A stretch of DNA of 64,000 nucleotides from Tetrahymena thermophila SB210 (GCF_000189635.1 NW_002476323.1:7419-71418); one strand, 5' to 3'. Positions 51,308-63,609 are shown, numbered from the stretch's first letter. Numbers and translations: made by a program. Notes: generated from the letters alone by a model not told the origin.

Positions 51308-52945
51308 TGAAATTGTGTAAACATAATAATAAAATTTCAAGTCTAAATAATATATGTAGAAGTTAATTATTATTTATTTTTTATGTTATTTTTATGAATT
51401 TAAATATTTACTAAAAATTTACTTTTAGCTTAGTTTTTTATATTACTAATAAAAGTTATAAATTATTTTTCAAAATAAGAGAATTGAATAATTTTATTTC
51501 CCCTAATTTAAATTTAAAGCATAAATATTGCTTTATAAATTTGATTTTATATATTCTTGCATTAATATATTAACAATAAGATTTATTTTTTAATTAATTA
51601 AATTATTTTATTTTTAAAATGATATTTTGAGAATTTTTTTAATTTTTAATTCAAATAGAAAAAAAGTAAATAAATTATTTAAAATGGTATCTTCAAATCT
51701 ATTTTCATTTAATTTTTAATTTGAAATTTAATAAAACATAGTTTTAAATTTTAATAATATATTTTCCAATAATATTTATTTTTAAAAATCAAATTAAAAT
51801 ATTTCAAAAAAAGATAGGAATAAGATTAATATGTAATTAATTAATAAATGAATTATACAACACTTTAAATTTATACTAAATCTAAGACAATAAGAATCAG
51901 ATTAAGCTAATTCAATATTTTTTTCTTTTAGGATGCTAATTAAAACAACTAAATAAAAATTACAACAAAAAATAAAAAATTTAAGGAGTAATTAAATATT
52001 TACCCAATTAATATTCTCAAGTTATTTAAACATTTCTAATAGTTTAGTTTCTTTAAGTAATATTTTTAACATTATTTTATAAAATGATTTAGGTATTTAA
52101 TTATATTCTGAATCAATATCTGGAAAATACGACTGATTTTTAATATTAATGAATAATTAAACATTTTTTATTTATTTCAATAAGAGGATAAAAAATTTTT
52201 TAAAAATAAATTCGAATAATTGTTTTTATAATAATTTGGTATTTTTTATAATAAATCATTTTTGAGCTCAATAAAAATGCATTTATTAGTTACATAATTT
52301 ATCTTTAAAGCTTAATAAAATTCATTATAACCTAAGAAATTAAGATATTATTATACTTAAGTAATAAAAAAACAAACATATACTTAATATCTTCTTAAAG
52401 CATCTTATAAACAATATTTCTTTCCATTTAAAAATTTTTTTATTTTTCACAATTTATTTTATTTACAGGTAAAATAAAAATCAAACTAAACAGATTTTTA
52501 TATTTCTAAAATATTAAAATAGCCATTTATATTTAAGTATTTAAGATGAGAGAATCAAAACCAAAATTTTTAAAAAAAAAGGTAAATTAAAATTCAATTA
52601 AATCCATTTTTAAAGTAAGTACATAAAAAATGAAGAAATTATATCCTTAAGATACTAATTTAAATACATTTGTAAATTAATAATTATTTCATAGCTTTTA
52701 TTATTCTTTTATTAGGGTTAATTTTTACCTGAAATAGAAAAAATAAAAAAATTGAAGTGAAAAAAAAGTCTTTAAATTAATTTACAAGTAAAAGTAATAA
52801 TCAATTATATTATTTTCTCCTGAAATCAATTATAAAATTTTTGTTATTTGTAAAAATACAAAAAAGTAATTGAATAAATAAATTTAATTTTAAAGATAAT
52901 TTAATGATAAAAAGCTAAAGTTGCTATCCTCATAAAAAAAACAAA
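51308..52945. other. Gene-free AT-rich spacer
   Basis: This contains A/T-rich DNA between two plus-strand genes. Open frames at 51849-52087 and around 52548-52757 are short and lack coding bias; the second might be a tiny spliced gene (MRESKPKFLKKK, then GQFLPEIEKIKKLK) but cannot be supported. The promoter of the secreted-protein gene at 52946 should be at the right end. Confidence 0.45.
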
Positions 52946-54121
52946 ATGAAATAATTAAATTTTAGATTGATATTTATTATGTTACTTATATCAATATCAC
53001 TGTAATAATAAAATAAATGCAATAACCATCCTGCCTTAAATAAGATAATAAATATTTTAAAGACAGTTGTTGGAAACAATAATTAGAAAACTACAGAAGC
53101 AATAGATAGATTTGATAATGAGTTTAAAAATAGTAATCCAACAAAAGCTGATTCTAATATTTTAGGAGTCTGCTCTTAGTTTGAAGGATAAGAGTCATGT
53201 TGTAATAAAAAAAAAATGAGTGACTTTTTAGATAAGATGGCGTTATTCAAAGTATAAACAATTCAAAAAGAAAACAATATAGTCTAAAAATTATTTAAAA
53301 TTTTGGTTCAATAAATTAAAAAATGTGATTGCTAAATGAAACCTAATACTCAAAAACCATAATAAATAGATAACTTAAAACAAAATATGAATTTGAAATA
53401 ACTATAGACTTTAATAAATAATCTAAATAAATGTAACATGAAATTTTAAACCACTGCCACTTAATTTCTAAGAGGAGCTCTTTGCTCAGTGTGTTCTGGT
53501 ATTAATAAAATTTCAGACTACTTTGATAATACACATAGCCTCTTAATTAACTAAGACAGTGCTACTAAATACTAAAGCTAAATAGATTCTTCAATAGAAT
53601 GTTTTTCAAATCTTGTTACCATAAATGGAAATAATGAAAATCCAGGTATGATCTCAATCATTGAAGAAATATTTAATTACTACTTTCTAGATAAAACTTG
53701 TTATAATAAGATTGTTTAAAAGATATTGGCTATTTTTTAAAATAATAGTGTTTCGCCCACTAAACCTGGATCTTCAGAAAAAATTTGCTGCCCATAAATT
53801 GTATACAAAATATAGGATTAATGTGATTAAATAATATAAGGTGATAATTAAATTGATTAATTATTAAATTAGAGATTACTGAGAAACGACTTAACATTAA
53901 AAGAAAACTATGATAGAAAATTATAATAAAATTTTAATCATGATACTGATGCTAGTATTGTAAAATTTGGTGGAGTAAATATATTAATTACAAGTCAGCT
54001 AGATGAATAAATTAATGGCATTGATAATATAATTGATATTTCAACAGATTATGATACTAATTCAAATAAAATTTACTAATTCTCCATAATTTTTATGCTT
54101 ATCCTGCAAGCCTTATTCTGA
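52946..54121 (+). CDS. Secreted Cys-containing protein, 391 residues, unknown function
   Basis: This is a single exon with exact length, 391 codons plus TGA. The N-terminus MKQLNFRLIFIMLLISISLQ is a signal peptide. The mature part begins QNKCNNHPALNKIINILK and has scattered Cys in ordered groups: GVCSQFEGQESCCNKKKMSD, KKCDCQMKP, GALCSVCSGINKISDYF, SSIECFSNL, DKTCYNKIV and KICCPQIVYKIQDQCDQ. The end is hydrophobic (FSIIFMLILQALF), which could be a second membrane segment or a GPI-type signal. The even spread of paired Cys suggests disulphides in a secreted or surface protein. I do not recognise the family. It stands alone, with AT-rich spacers on both sides. Confidence 0.8.
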
Positions 54122-54791
54122 AATATTAAAATGATTTTATGAAAAAAAGATTTTATATAAATCTTATTTATCAGAAAAAGCTATTACATTAATTAAATTT
54201 AAAATTATAATTCATAAAAATAATAATTTATCAATGCTTTTTTAATTCTTAGATTAAATTTATTAATTTTGAAGATAATTTGAAGAACCTTTAATATCAA
54301 TTAAAGAGTTTTTTTGATAAATTTAAAATAAAAATTATTTATTTTATAAATTTCAAAATAAAGATTAAAAAAATTTTTTTATTTTTTGAAGAAAAATGCA
54401 ATAAAAAATTAACTATTATAAAAAATATATAAAATCTTTTATGTTAAATATTTGTGAAAAAAAAATAAATAAATACAATTTTTTATTTTTTTTTAATAAA
54501 ATTAAACTCATAATGTTTTATGTTGGTAAATTAAAAATCATAAAAAAATTCAACAATCTTATAATTTTGTATGACTTTGGCTTTTTATAAATAAGCTGAA
54601 TATTCTAAAAGGTCATTTATTTTGAAGATTTATTTTAAATTTGCATAAAATTATAAAAAGAGATAATTAAAATATATCAAAAAAATTCCAATTATTAATT
54701 AATTTATTGCTTGTAAAAAAAAACAAACTTCCTACATAGATATTAAAATTTCTATTAACTCTAACAAGGAGGAAAGTATATAGAAGATTAA
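54122..54791. other. Gene-free AT-rich spacer upstream of the WASH-like gene
   Basis: Poly-A and poly-T stretches with no coherent frame. This should hold the terminator of the secreted-protein gene and the promoter of the next gene. Confidence 0.45.
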
Positions 54792-57184
54792 ATGGCCTCA
54801 CATCAAAATATTATTTAGAATAATAGCTTGTCATTAGTAAATTTAGGTATTATATAGTCCTAAGGTTTAGAAATAACTCTTAGTAATCTTTCTAATATTG
54901 ACTAATCTATAAACAACATTCTCTCTAGATTTTAAAACAAATATAACTAATATAAAGTTAATATTTAAGATTATTTACAAAGAATCAACAACTGCTAAAA
55001 AAAAATTCTAGCTTTATAGTAACAAAAAAAAGCTATAACTTTTGTTAGCCCATCTTAATTATGCTAAAAGTATAAACCTTCCCAAAATAATAAATAATCT
55101 TTAACATAAGATTATAAATAAAGACCTGACTTTTCTTATACTTTAAATACCTTTAATTAACTATTTAAAACTGAATTAGAATATTAAGGCCCTTTTATTA
55201 ATGTAATTTAACAGCTTATTTAATTATTTTTTTTGAGATCATTTTTCAATTTTTTATTGCAAATACCTTGTTTTTATTTTAGTTTTAATGAAAAAATAAG
55301 GATGAAGCATTTGATTTTGATGAAGAGTTAGCTTTATAAACTCATAAATTAAAGAATAGAGCAAAAAATCTATTAGCACATTGTTCAGCAACTTTAGATG
55401 TAAGATGAAATATTATTTAACACGATTGTCTTCAATTTAAATATAATAAATTTTAGGATAATGATGCTCCTTTAGGAACTTATCCAAAAAGAATTAAGTG
55501 TGCAGAAAGTTTGCTTGTCCTAAATACAAAAACAAATCCTTTCAGAGTATTTTATTTTAAAATCTCTCTTTAAAATATTAATTTCTGTTTAATTCTTATT
55601 TCTATTTGATAAAAAAATATAGAAAAATCAACAAAAAGACAATCTCCTCATCATTAACAAAAATCGTCAAAGATTGAAAAGATAAAGAGATCAGAGTCCA
55701 ATAAACTCTTTACAAGCTGCTCCTCTAGGAATAAAAGACTAAATATAGATTTATTAAATTTCTGATCTCATTTATAAACCTGATAAACGCTAAATATTAA
55801 ATGAAGTTGCTATTCCTTAGAATTTAGATTTAGAAGGAATTGCAGATTTTGAAAATGAGGATAATTGCTAAAGTTAAATGTAGTTATCAAAAAGTTGCCT
55901 GATTTAAAATCCTTAAATTTCAGATCCATATGAAAATTTGTAACCAAACATAGATTTATCAATTAAAAATCTTCAAAATAACTAGTCTTAATAGATAATA
56001 AACGAAGAAGTGAATCAAATTTAAAATATTTATCAAGAAGACTAACTAGAAAACTCAAATGATCATCAAAAGTCTCAATTAAATATCTAATAACTTCCAT
56101 TTATGAGAAATTCATTAGAAAATATTAGAGATATGGCTCTTATGAATTAAAATAAAATCATTTAATAAGAAGACACGTATTTATTATCTTAGCAATAAAT
56201 ATATATTGCATCCGAAAATGAAAATTAGTAATAAGTAGAAGTTTAATGCAATGATTAGCACAGTAAGTATTCTATTATTTATTTATTTTTCAATCAGATG
56301 AATGTATAATTTTAACATACAACTATTAAAAATTAAAGGTTTTCAAAAAGAGATATAGCAGTATAAGTTTAATCTTAAACCAACAATTACAAATGAAAGA
56401 GGTAGGATAAATTGTGGTTCAATCTAATAGCTTATAGTAAAAACTCAAGAAGATTAAGTAAATTTATTTTAAAATGATTAAATTATAGTTTTTGATTTTC
56501 TAATTTTATTTTAATAATTAAATATAAAAAGAGTTTTTAGCACATTTATTAATATTAATTAATTCATTAAATTATTTTTTGATTTAAGCAAAATTTAAAA
56601 ACAAAAGTATTGTGATGAATTAAATTTTTATCATAAATATTTTCAATTATTTGATTCTCTTAAAAAAATCATAATTTAAAAATATCTTAATTCATCATTA
56701 ATTAGCACCTTACTCCTATTTTTCCCTACCTATATCATATTAAATATAGAGGCAATTTAATTTTATTTTCAGAAATAATTTTTTTAATTTTTAAAAATTT
56801 ACAAAGAAAATAAATGTAAATAAGAATTTTTTTCCTAATGATTAAAAATTGCAATTATTTAAAACCAAAATCAAAATTTTGTGAGTTTATTAAAATATTG
56901 GTTTTAATTAATCTTATTATTAAATAATGAGGATTAATAGTAATTTATTAATATTTAAAGCAAAATTAGTAAAAATTTATTTTTGAAGTATTCATATTAA
57001 TATTTTTTTAATATTTAAATCAAAATATAAATACTTAAATCTTTTAAAAATATAGATTGATATCAAAAGTATTATGAATATTAGAAGACTAGAAAGATAA
57101 CCACCTTCTAAATAGGGAAAAGGTCCTAAAAATAGAGTTGGGTACTTTTCAGATAGTTCAGAAGATACTGATTAAGATAACTGA
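54792..57184 (+). CDS. WASH complex subunit 1-like protein
   Basis: Subunit 1 of the WASH complex activates Arp2/3 actin nucleation on endosomes. The start at 54792 gives MASHQNIIQNNSLSLVNLGI. The segment INNILSRFQNKYNQYKVNIQ, then INNCQKKILALQQQKKAITF, matches the WAHD1 helices of animal WASH by position and pattern. Exon 3 carries DNDAPLGTYPKRIKCAESLL, then VLNTKTNPFR, parallel to the LGGLPSNISSVSSLLLFNT block. Further on, ISDLIYKPDKRQIL, NEVAIPQNLDLEGIAD parallels the EIDVPSYLPDLPGIAND block. The C-terminus reads IMNIRRLERQPPSKQGKGP and then an acidic tail SDSSEDTDQDN. No proline-rich stretch is visible, and the terminal Trp usual in Arp2/3-binding acidic tails is absent. The Q-rich region 55900-56450 replaces the Pro-rich part. 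An intron of about 570 nt before the last exon is inferred, so the tail is less certain than the N-terminus. Confidence 0.68.
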
Positions 57185-57469
57185 GAATAAAAATATATAT
57201 TTTATAATAAAATAGTAAAATCAATATCTATCTTTATGTAACAAATTTCATAAAAATTATTTCTCTTAATAAATTCTAGAAAAAAATTATTAATTTTATT
57301 TTAAATTCAAATTGAATTCTAAAGTAATTTTTAAAAAAATAATAATTAACTTATAAATTGTTTATATTTTTTCAATATGTTAAATTAGAAAAACAAAATA
57401 TTTTTTCTAAAATAAACTCAATTATTTATTTATTTTCTTTATTATTTTTTTAAGATATTTAATTTAAAA

Positions 57470-58090
57470 TGAACTATTAAAAATGTATTCTACCTAAGTA
57501 TATATTTAAAAAGTAAATCACTAATAAACAGTCATAAATAAAAAAACTAAAAAATAATTATTAAGTGTAATTATAATTAATTTTATTTTTATTTTAAGAC
57601 TATTTGTAGAAAGTAATAAGAAGATCTTGTTAATAAATAAAATATTTTTAGCATTTTCCTGATGAAATTTTAATTGAAAATTTGCAACCATTTTAATTAA
57701 TGTAAAAAATCTTTAATCTTAATTTAAAGTTGAAAAACTGAATAAACTAAAACCCTAGTTTCTATAACAAATTTTTTGGTTAAAGACTGGTTATACTTAA
57801 TCCATCCTTTACAATTAAAATATATTGTGTTTAAATCTAATCATTTTATTTTACTAAATATATAAGAGAAACTAAGTAATGCTTCAAAACTATTGGTAAG
57901 AAATACTTTTAATTTCTTTTTCACTAGTCTCATAAATGTGAATTTTATATGGTAATTGATAAAAGAACATAAGCTTGATTCTAAGAATATCAATAAAATT
58001 TGAAATATCATAAGGAAAAATAAAATCCGAATTAATTAAAACTTCTTATTTATTATACAACCATCAATTTTGCATAACAAATTTGAAGTA
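57470..58090 (+). pseudogene. Degraded gene with two in-frame TGA codons
   Basis: From about 57602 a plus-strand frame reads YLQKVIRRSCQQIKYFQHFP, then DEILIENLQPFQLMQKIFNL and, after a TGA, NPSFYNKFFGQRLVILNPSF, KYIRETKQCFKTIGKKYF and KCEFYMVIDKRTQA. A second TGA follows, then EYQQNLKYHKEKQNP. Both TGA codons sit where Trp would suit the context, as if TGG had mutated. A short upstream exon from 57470 (MNYQKCILPKYIFKK) with a GT-AG intron may belong to it. The family is not recognised; the FPDEIL stretch faintly recalls an F-box. It is most likely a dead host gene. Unseen introns around the two sites are the alternative. Confidence 0.4.
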
Positions 58091-58864
58091 TTTATGAGAG
58101 GAAAAAACTAAATTATAAAGTAATTAATTTTATTAAGAATGCAAATCAATTATTAGTGTAAAAAATATTTTATATGCCATTATTATTATTAAGAATTTCT
58201 TCAGCAATATATTTTTTGATCTATTATATCTTTTATTCATTTAATGACAATCTGGTTTTGCTTTAATTGATTCTTATTTATTTTTCAAGTCAACCATTAT
58301 CAATTTGCTTTCCTAATAATAAACTACTATTTTAGTAATAGAGAGAAAATAAAATTTGATATTAAAGAAACAAATACAAGTAAGTGATTTTAAGGTAAAT
58401 AAATATTTCTTCAAGATTCTAAAAAAATTTGAGTAAAAAAATGGTTGAAAGATAATACTAGATTTTATTTGAGCAAACTTACACAATTAAAATACAATTT
58501 TGTCATTCTCATTTTAGTAAATAAAATTCCTTATACAAATTAAAAATTTTCTTGATTATATATCACTTTTCATTTGTGTATTTTCAAGCTATTAAAAAAT
58601 ATAGATTATAAAATAAATATATACAATTTGAAACAATAAATATCTTCTTTGGAAAAATATCTTTTGGTATTATTTAAGTATTCAGCAGGTATTTATTGTT
58701 CTTATAATTTAATGAATAATAAATTTCGAAAAATACTTTTTGGATTGAAGCAAAATTTTTTTACATTATTTAAAATAAACTATAAAATACGAATAAAAGC
58801 AGTTTAAAATTTACTATTTATATTTATATAATTAAATTAGATTTTTAATTATTATAAAATCCTA

Positions 58865-59251
58865 TCAATTTTTAAAAAAAAGTATTATTATATTTAATTT
58901 TTCTTATAACAATTCTAAAATATGTACTTCTCTTAAATCACAAGGATAAAAATATATCTTTACAAATTCAGGATCCACAATATTTTTAAAAATCATAGCA
59001 GTTTCTTATTATTTCTTTACTATTTCAACAATTCCTTCATAAATGTTATTGAGCTTATTTTGATCTATGAATTTAAATTTTGATTCAGGAAATCTCTCTT
59101 AAATGAGCATATTTAAGCTTTCAATAGTTATATTTTTTGCATATTTTATTGGTAGTTTATTAAGTTAAAGTACCTTTTACATGTAGACAGGAAGTGATTC
59201 AATTAAAATATTATAAATATGATTGGTTTACTCTTTCTATTATTAATCCAT
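58865..59251 (-). CDS. Uncharacterised 128-residue protein
   Basis: A single exon with exact length. It starts MDQQQKEQTNHIYNILIESL and continues PVYMQKVLQLNKLPIKYAKN, ITIESLNMLIQERFPESKFK, NKLNNIYEGIVEIVKKQQET, IVDPEFVKIYFYPCDLREVH and ends LNIIILFFKN. It is mixed alpha-helical, with no signal peptide or recognised motif. The conserved-looking VDPEFVKIYFYPC region and balanced composition argue that it is real. Its neighbours are unrelated. Confidence 0.6.
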
Positions 59252-59714
59252 TTCTAAAGTATTTCTAAATATTTATTTATTCTTTAAATTAATTATTATT
59301 ATTTTTGTTTTACTAGTTATCACAAAAAATATGAAGAAAAAATACTTTTATTTTTTCAATTATAATAATTAAGAAATAATCAGGAATAAAATTTAAATTA
59401 TAACAAAATTCATTTGCTTTTCTAATTTATCTATGAAAAAGTTATGTAATTAATCAGAATGTTTTTTTAGATTTTCCAAAATATAAATTTTGTTAATATT
59501 CTTTAAGTAATATGAATTAGAATTTTTCTTTAATAAATCTAAAAAAATTAATAAATAATTCTTATAATATAAAAAACAAATTATTTATTTAGAGAGATTA
59601 AAACGATGATGAAATTAATAAAATTTCAAAGTCATACGAAATTTTATGAAAGTATATAAAATTAAAATAAATGTTTAATTATCATTATTTATAAATTTAA
59701 TTTGAATGATTGTT

Positions 59715-61817
59715 TCAGAGGTTAGATTTAGCAGCAACGAGGTTCTTTCTGAGGGTTTCAGCAACCTTGTCAATGAATTCTTGGGTAGTAAGATATTTGC
59801 TTCTGGGTACACTATTAATATTTAAAAAATTATAATTAATTAAATTTTAATATATGACTTAATTTTTAACAAAAAGCAAAAAATTGAATTTACTCATTGC
59901 TTCCTTGGATGCAAATAGCGAGATCCTTAGTCATGAAACCAGTTTCAACAGTTTCAATAACTGAGCTTTCAAGGGTCTTGCAGAAGAGGTCTAATTCCTT
60001 GTTGTTATCAAGCTTAGCTCTGTGTAATAAACCTTAGGTCCAAGCGAAGATGGAGGCAATAGAGTTAGTGGAGGTTTCTTGACCCTTTTGGTGTTATCTG
60101 AAGTGACGGGTAACGGTACCGTGAGCAGCTTCAGCTTCAATAATATCGTTAGGACCAACCAAGACAGAGGTCATTAAACCAAGAGAACCAAAACCTATAA
60201 AATTAAAATAATTAGTTAATTAATAGTAAAGAGGTCTAAATAGAATATTAGTAGTAAGACAAAGAAGAGCTCAAAGATTGTTTATTTTAAAGTTTTTAGA
60301 GGATAAACAAAGATTATTTGTTAATTCGCTTAGGAATCAAAATTATTTTTTTGTTGAATAAAATCATTATTATTTATTTATTTTGTATGAACTATTTGAT
60401 TTGATTTGATTTGATTTATTTAATTTGATAATTAATTAAATAAAATTAATCTTTATCAATCTTTTAATCAGAAATACAACAATAAGAAATCTTTATTTAT
60501 TTGTTTGTTTTTTGATAGCTATATTTTTGATTAAAACCTATATTTATTCTTTAATTGAATGAATAATTCCTTTTTAAATTAAGATCGGTAAGCAAATAAA
60601 TAAACAAATAATTAAAATAAAAGAAAAAGGGTTTCTTGATTTATGCTTTAATATCTAAATTGATTATTTGATTGATTAAGCTAGCTATTGTATTAAGCAA
60701 TCTTTGCTTTCTTTATTTAAATTAACTATTTTTTAAATAAATGAATATTAGTTTTAGTTACCTTAAGCAAGACAGTCAGATTGGACATCACCATCGTAAT
60801 TCTTGCAAGCCCACATGAAACCACCTTCAGACTTCATCATATAGGCGACCATATCGTCAATAAGTCTGTGTTCATACCAGATACCAGCCTTGGTGAATTC
60901 TTCCTTGTATTACTTGTCATAGATAGCTTAGAAGATATCCTTGAACTTACCATCGTAAGCCTTCAAGATAGTGTTCTTGGTAGATAAGTAAAGGGGCATC
61001 TTTCTATCGAGAGCGTACTTGAAACTGGAGTGGGCGAATTCAGTAATAGATTCATCAGTGTTGTACATACCCATACCAACACCACCAGCAGGGTAATCGA
61101 AGACCTTCATGACCTTCTTTTCACCACCATTCTTGGGGGTGAAGACAATTTCAAAAGTACCAGCTTCTTCAACCTTGAAGTCAGTGGCTCTGTATTGATC
61201 ACCGAAAGCGTGTCTTCCTATTTAATAGTAATTATTAGAGTAAATAACACATATTTTTAAATTCACAAAATTATTCTAAAGCAATTAATCAACTTCTGTT
61301 GAAAAATTATTGTTATCTAAATCTGAATATTAAATAAACAATTAGAAGTTTATCGGGTAGAAAAGAAGCCATTAAACTATTCCATTTAATATATAATAAA
61401 TTGAGTTAAATATTTACCGATAACGATGGGCTTAGTCCAAGCAGGAACAAGTCTAGGGACGTTCTTCATGAGAATGGGTTCTCTGAAGACAGTACCTCCG
61501 ATGTGATTTCTGATGGTACCGTTGGGGGATTTCCACATCTTCTTAAGATTGAATTCCTTGACTCTGGCTTCATCAGGGGTGATGGTGGCACACTTGATAC
61601 CTACCTTGGTTTCAACAATAGATTAAGCAGCATCAAGGGTGACCTTATCGTCAGTTTAGTCTCTGTATTCCATACCTAAATCGAAGTACTTGATGTTCAA
61701 GTCAAGATAAGGTAAAATGAGCTTATCCTTGATGAGTTACCAGATAACTCTGGTCATTTCATCACCGTCTAATTCAGTAACGGGGTTAGTAACTTTAATC
61801 TTTTGGAGTTCAGCCAT
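59715..61817 (-). CDS. NADP-dependent isocitrate dehydrogenase
   Basis: This enzyme oxidises isocitrate to 2-oxoglutarate and makes NADPH. Four exons (61418-61817, 60762-61217, 59894-60194, 59715-59811) join to 1254 nt, exactly 417 codons plus stop; animal IDH1 has 414. The start is [20 protein letters not shown]. Motifs include [33 protein letters not shown] (substrate Ser and Arg residues), [20 protein letters not shown] (catalytic Arg just after intron 1), [16 protein letters not shown] (catalytic Lys), [13 protein letters not shown] (metal-binding Asp residues) and [20 protein letters not shown] (NADP binding). There is no presequence, so it is probably cytosolic. The last three residues, SNL, are a poor match to a peroxisomal signal. 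Codon use is strongly biased (GGT, AAG, ATC, CTC), unlike neighbours, as in highly expressed ciliate genes. The intron 60195-60761 is long and repeat-bearing. Confidence 0.97.
60393..60420. repeat. TTTGA pentanucleotide tract in an IDH intron
   Basis: About five TTTGA units lie inside the longest intron of the isocitrate dehydrogenase gene. This is a simple repeat. Confidence 0.8.
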
Positions 61818-62564
61818 TTCTAATCTTCTTTTTAAGTGTGTGTGTTTTTATGAGAAAAATTTGTTATTGTTTTTTATATTTTTATTTTTATCAAAATTTT
61901 TGGATATCTTTTTGCTATTTTAAAACGAAGCATCAATACATGATATCCCCCACATGGAATGAATGAATCGATTTTTTCTGGAACTATTAAAAAAATTGAT
62001 TACCCAACCATTATCAAAACAATTAGTATAAATCATCATCAAAATGAGCTGTAGATATCCAAATTAGATTCCTTGAAAAATTCAATATCATCTTATTTTT
62101 ATAATTACTCAATTTGTTTGCACTCCATACAGCAACTGATCACAATTGTTTCTCTCTAATCTTTCTAATTTTCTTTCTCATAAAGATTCTCACTTTAAAT
62201 AGATTGAAATGACATAATATCTCTCTCAATAATTTATAACTAAATTCTATTCAAAATATTAAATAATCTAATTTAAAAGCAATAAATATTTTTATCTTTA
62301 TATTAATATTTAACATTTCTTTGAAAAAGCAAACAACAAAAATAAAATGGGTTTATTTAAGTGTAATATTTTAACAAAAAGTAACAAAGTATAATAATCT
62401 TTCCTTAACTAGAAGCAATCGATTATTTTTCTATGGAAACTATGTTACAATATCACTATTTAATTCATAAAAGCGCATAAAATAATGAACAAATTTTAGA
62501 AAAAATAATAAAAATAATATTGATGATATAATTTATGTAATATACCAAATAAGATTTGTTATAA
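61818..62564. other. Intergenic region upstream of isocitrate dehydrogenase
   Basis: The sequence next to the IDH start is less extreme in A/T and pyrimidine-rich on the plus strand (purine-rich toward the gene), a plausible promoter and 5' leader for a highly expressed gene. No specific motif can be named. It may also serve the tentative plus-strand gene that follows. Confidence 0.4.
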
Positions 62565-63609
62565 ATGTTCAGCAAAAAGCAAAAGAAATAAAGTAAGAAG
62601 GATATGCAATTATATATTGAGTAATTAAAATATGCAAATGTATATCAGAGATTTTTAGAAGGTTCAAAGAATAATTAAAAAGTGTAAAATTAATAATTAT
62701 TATTTTTTTTTAATGTAAGACTGCCAGAAAATTTTTAATATTAACAATTCAAATTGATTGAATATCTTTCTATTTTCTTTTTTTAGAATTTAGATGAATA
62801 AAAATAATAAACTCTACTATTTTTACTTACTGGAGTTTAAAATATATATTAGTTGTCATTATGTAAGTAATACTGTAAAAATAAAAGGTTATTTTTTTAA
62901 TTTAGTATAAAAAATAAGTTAATTATTATGGATTTTTTAAAATAGCTTTTAATACTATTTAAAAAGAGATTATAATAAATAATATAATTTTATTCAAACA
63001 AGTATGCTATAAAATTAATTCAATTAATCAAATTTGATATATGAAAATTTATAAATAATGATAAAAATTAATTTATTTTTCAATAAAAAATATTCCAGTG
63101 AATATCATAAAAAAAGGTAAAAATATTTCAAATTTATCATATTTTTAACAATCAATTTAAAAATTGATTTAATTTTAATCAATTTATAACTTATCCAGTT
63201 AAGAGATATTGCTATTTAATTTATTAATAATAATTATTAAGAAATTATTTTTAAGTTGAAAAAAAATCAGGATCATTCTATTTTAATTTATAAGATAATT
63301 GTTTTGCATTATATTTAATTATTTAAAAATTATATTGCATTCTATAAATTATAAGTTAATCTAATCTTATTAAAAAAAAAATAAAATAAAATTTTACTAT
63401 CCATATTTGATATTTGGAAATTTTTATATTTTATAACTATATTTTAGAGTAGTTAATGACATTTAGTTATTGCTTATAAAGAGGCTGTTTTAGGAAAACT
63501 AAAAAATAATTTAAATATTTTCGTAAGAGTGTTTGAAATTTATACAGGATTGAAGGAGTTTTAAAATATTTAAAACAAGAAGTAAATGATTATATAATTA
63601 ATTTAATGA
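62565..63609 (+). CDS. Possible small spliced gene, unknown product
   Basis: The ATG at 62565 opens MFSKKQKKQSKKDMQLYIEQ, then LKYANVYQRFLEGSKNN, purine-rich and coding-like. A downstream segment at about 62791 reads NLDEQKQQTLLFLLTGVQNI after an AG acceptor. A last segment at about 63463-63609 reads HLVIAYKEAVLGKLKNNLNI, FVRVFEIYTGLKEF and ends in TGA at 63607. The first two parts share one open frame to 63044, but the stretches between look intronic. Joining all three is inference. No family is recognised. It converges on the gene ending at 63745. Confidence 0.35.

Noticed and set aside
51849-52087. Plus-strand frame MNYTTLQIYTKSKTIRI, 80 codons
   Set aside because: It is low in G+C with A/T-type residues only, and has no conserved block or neighbouring exon.
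60781-61923. Several plus-strand frames opposite the IDH gene
   Set aside because: They are antisense shadows of the unmistakable isocitrate dehydrogenase exons and their upstream flank.
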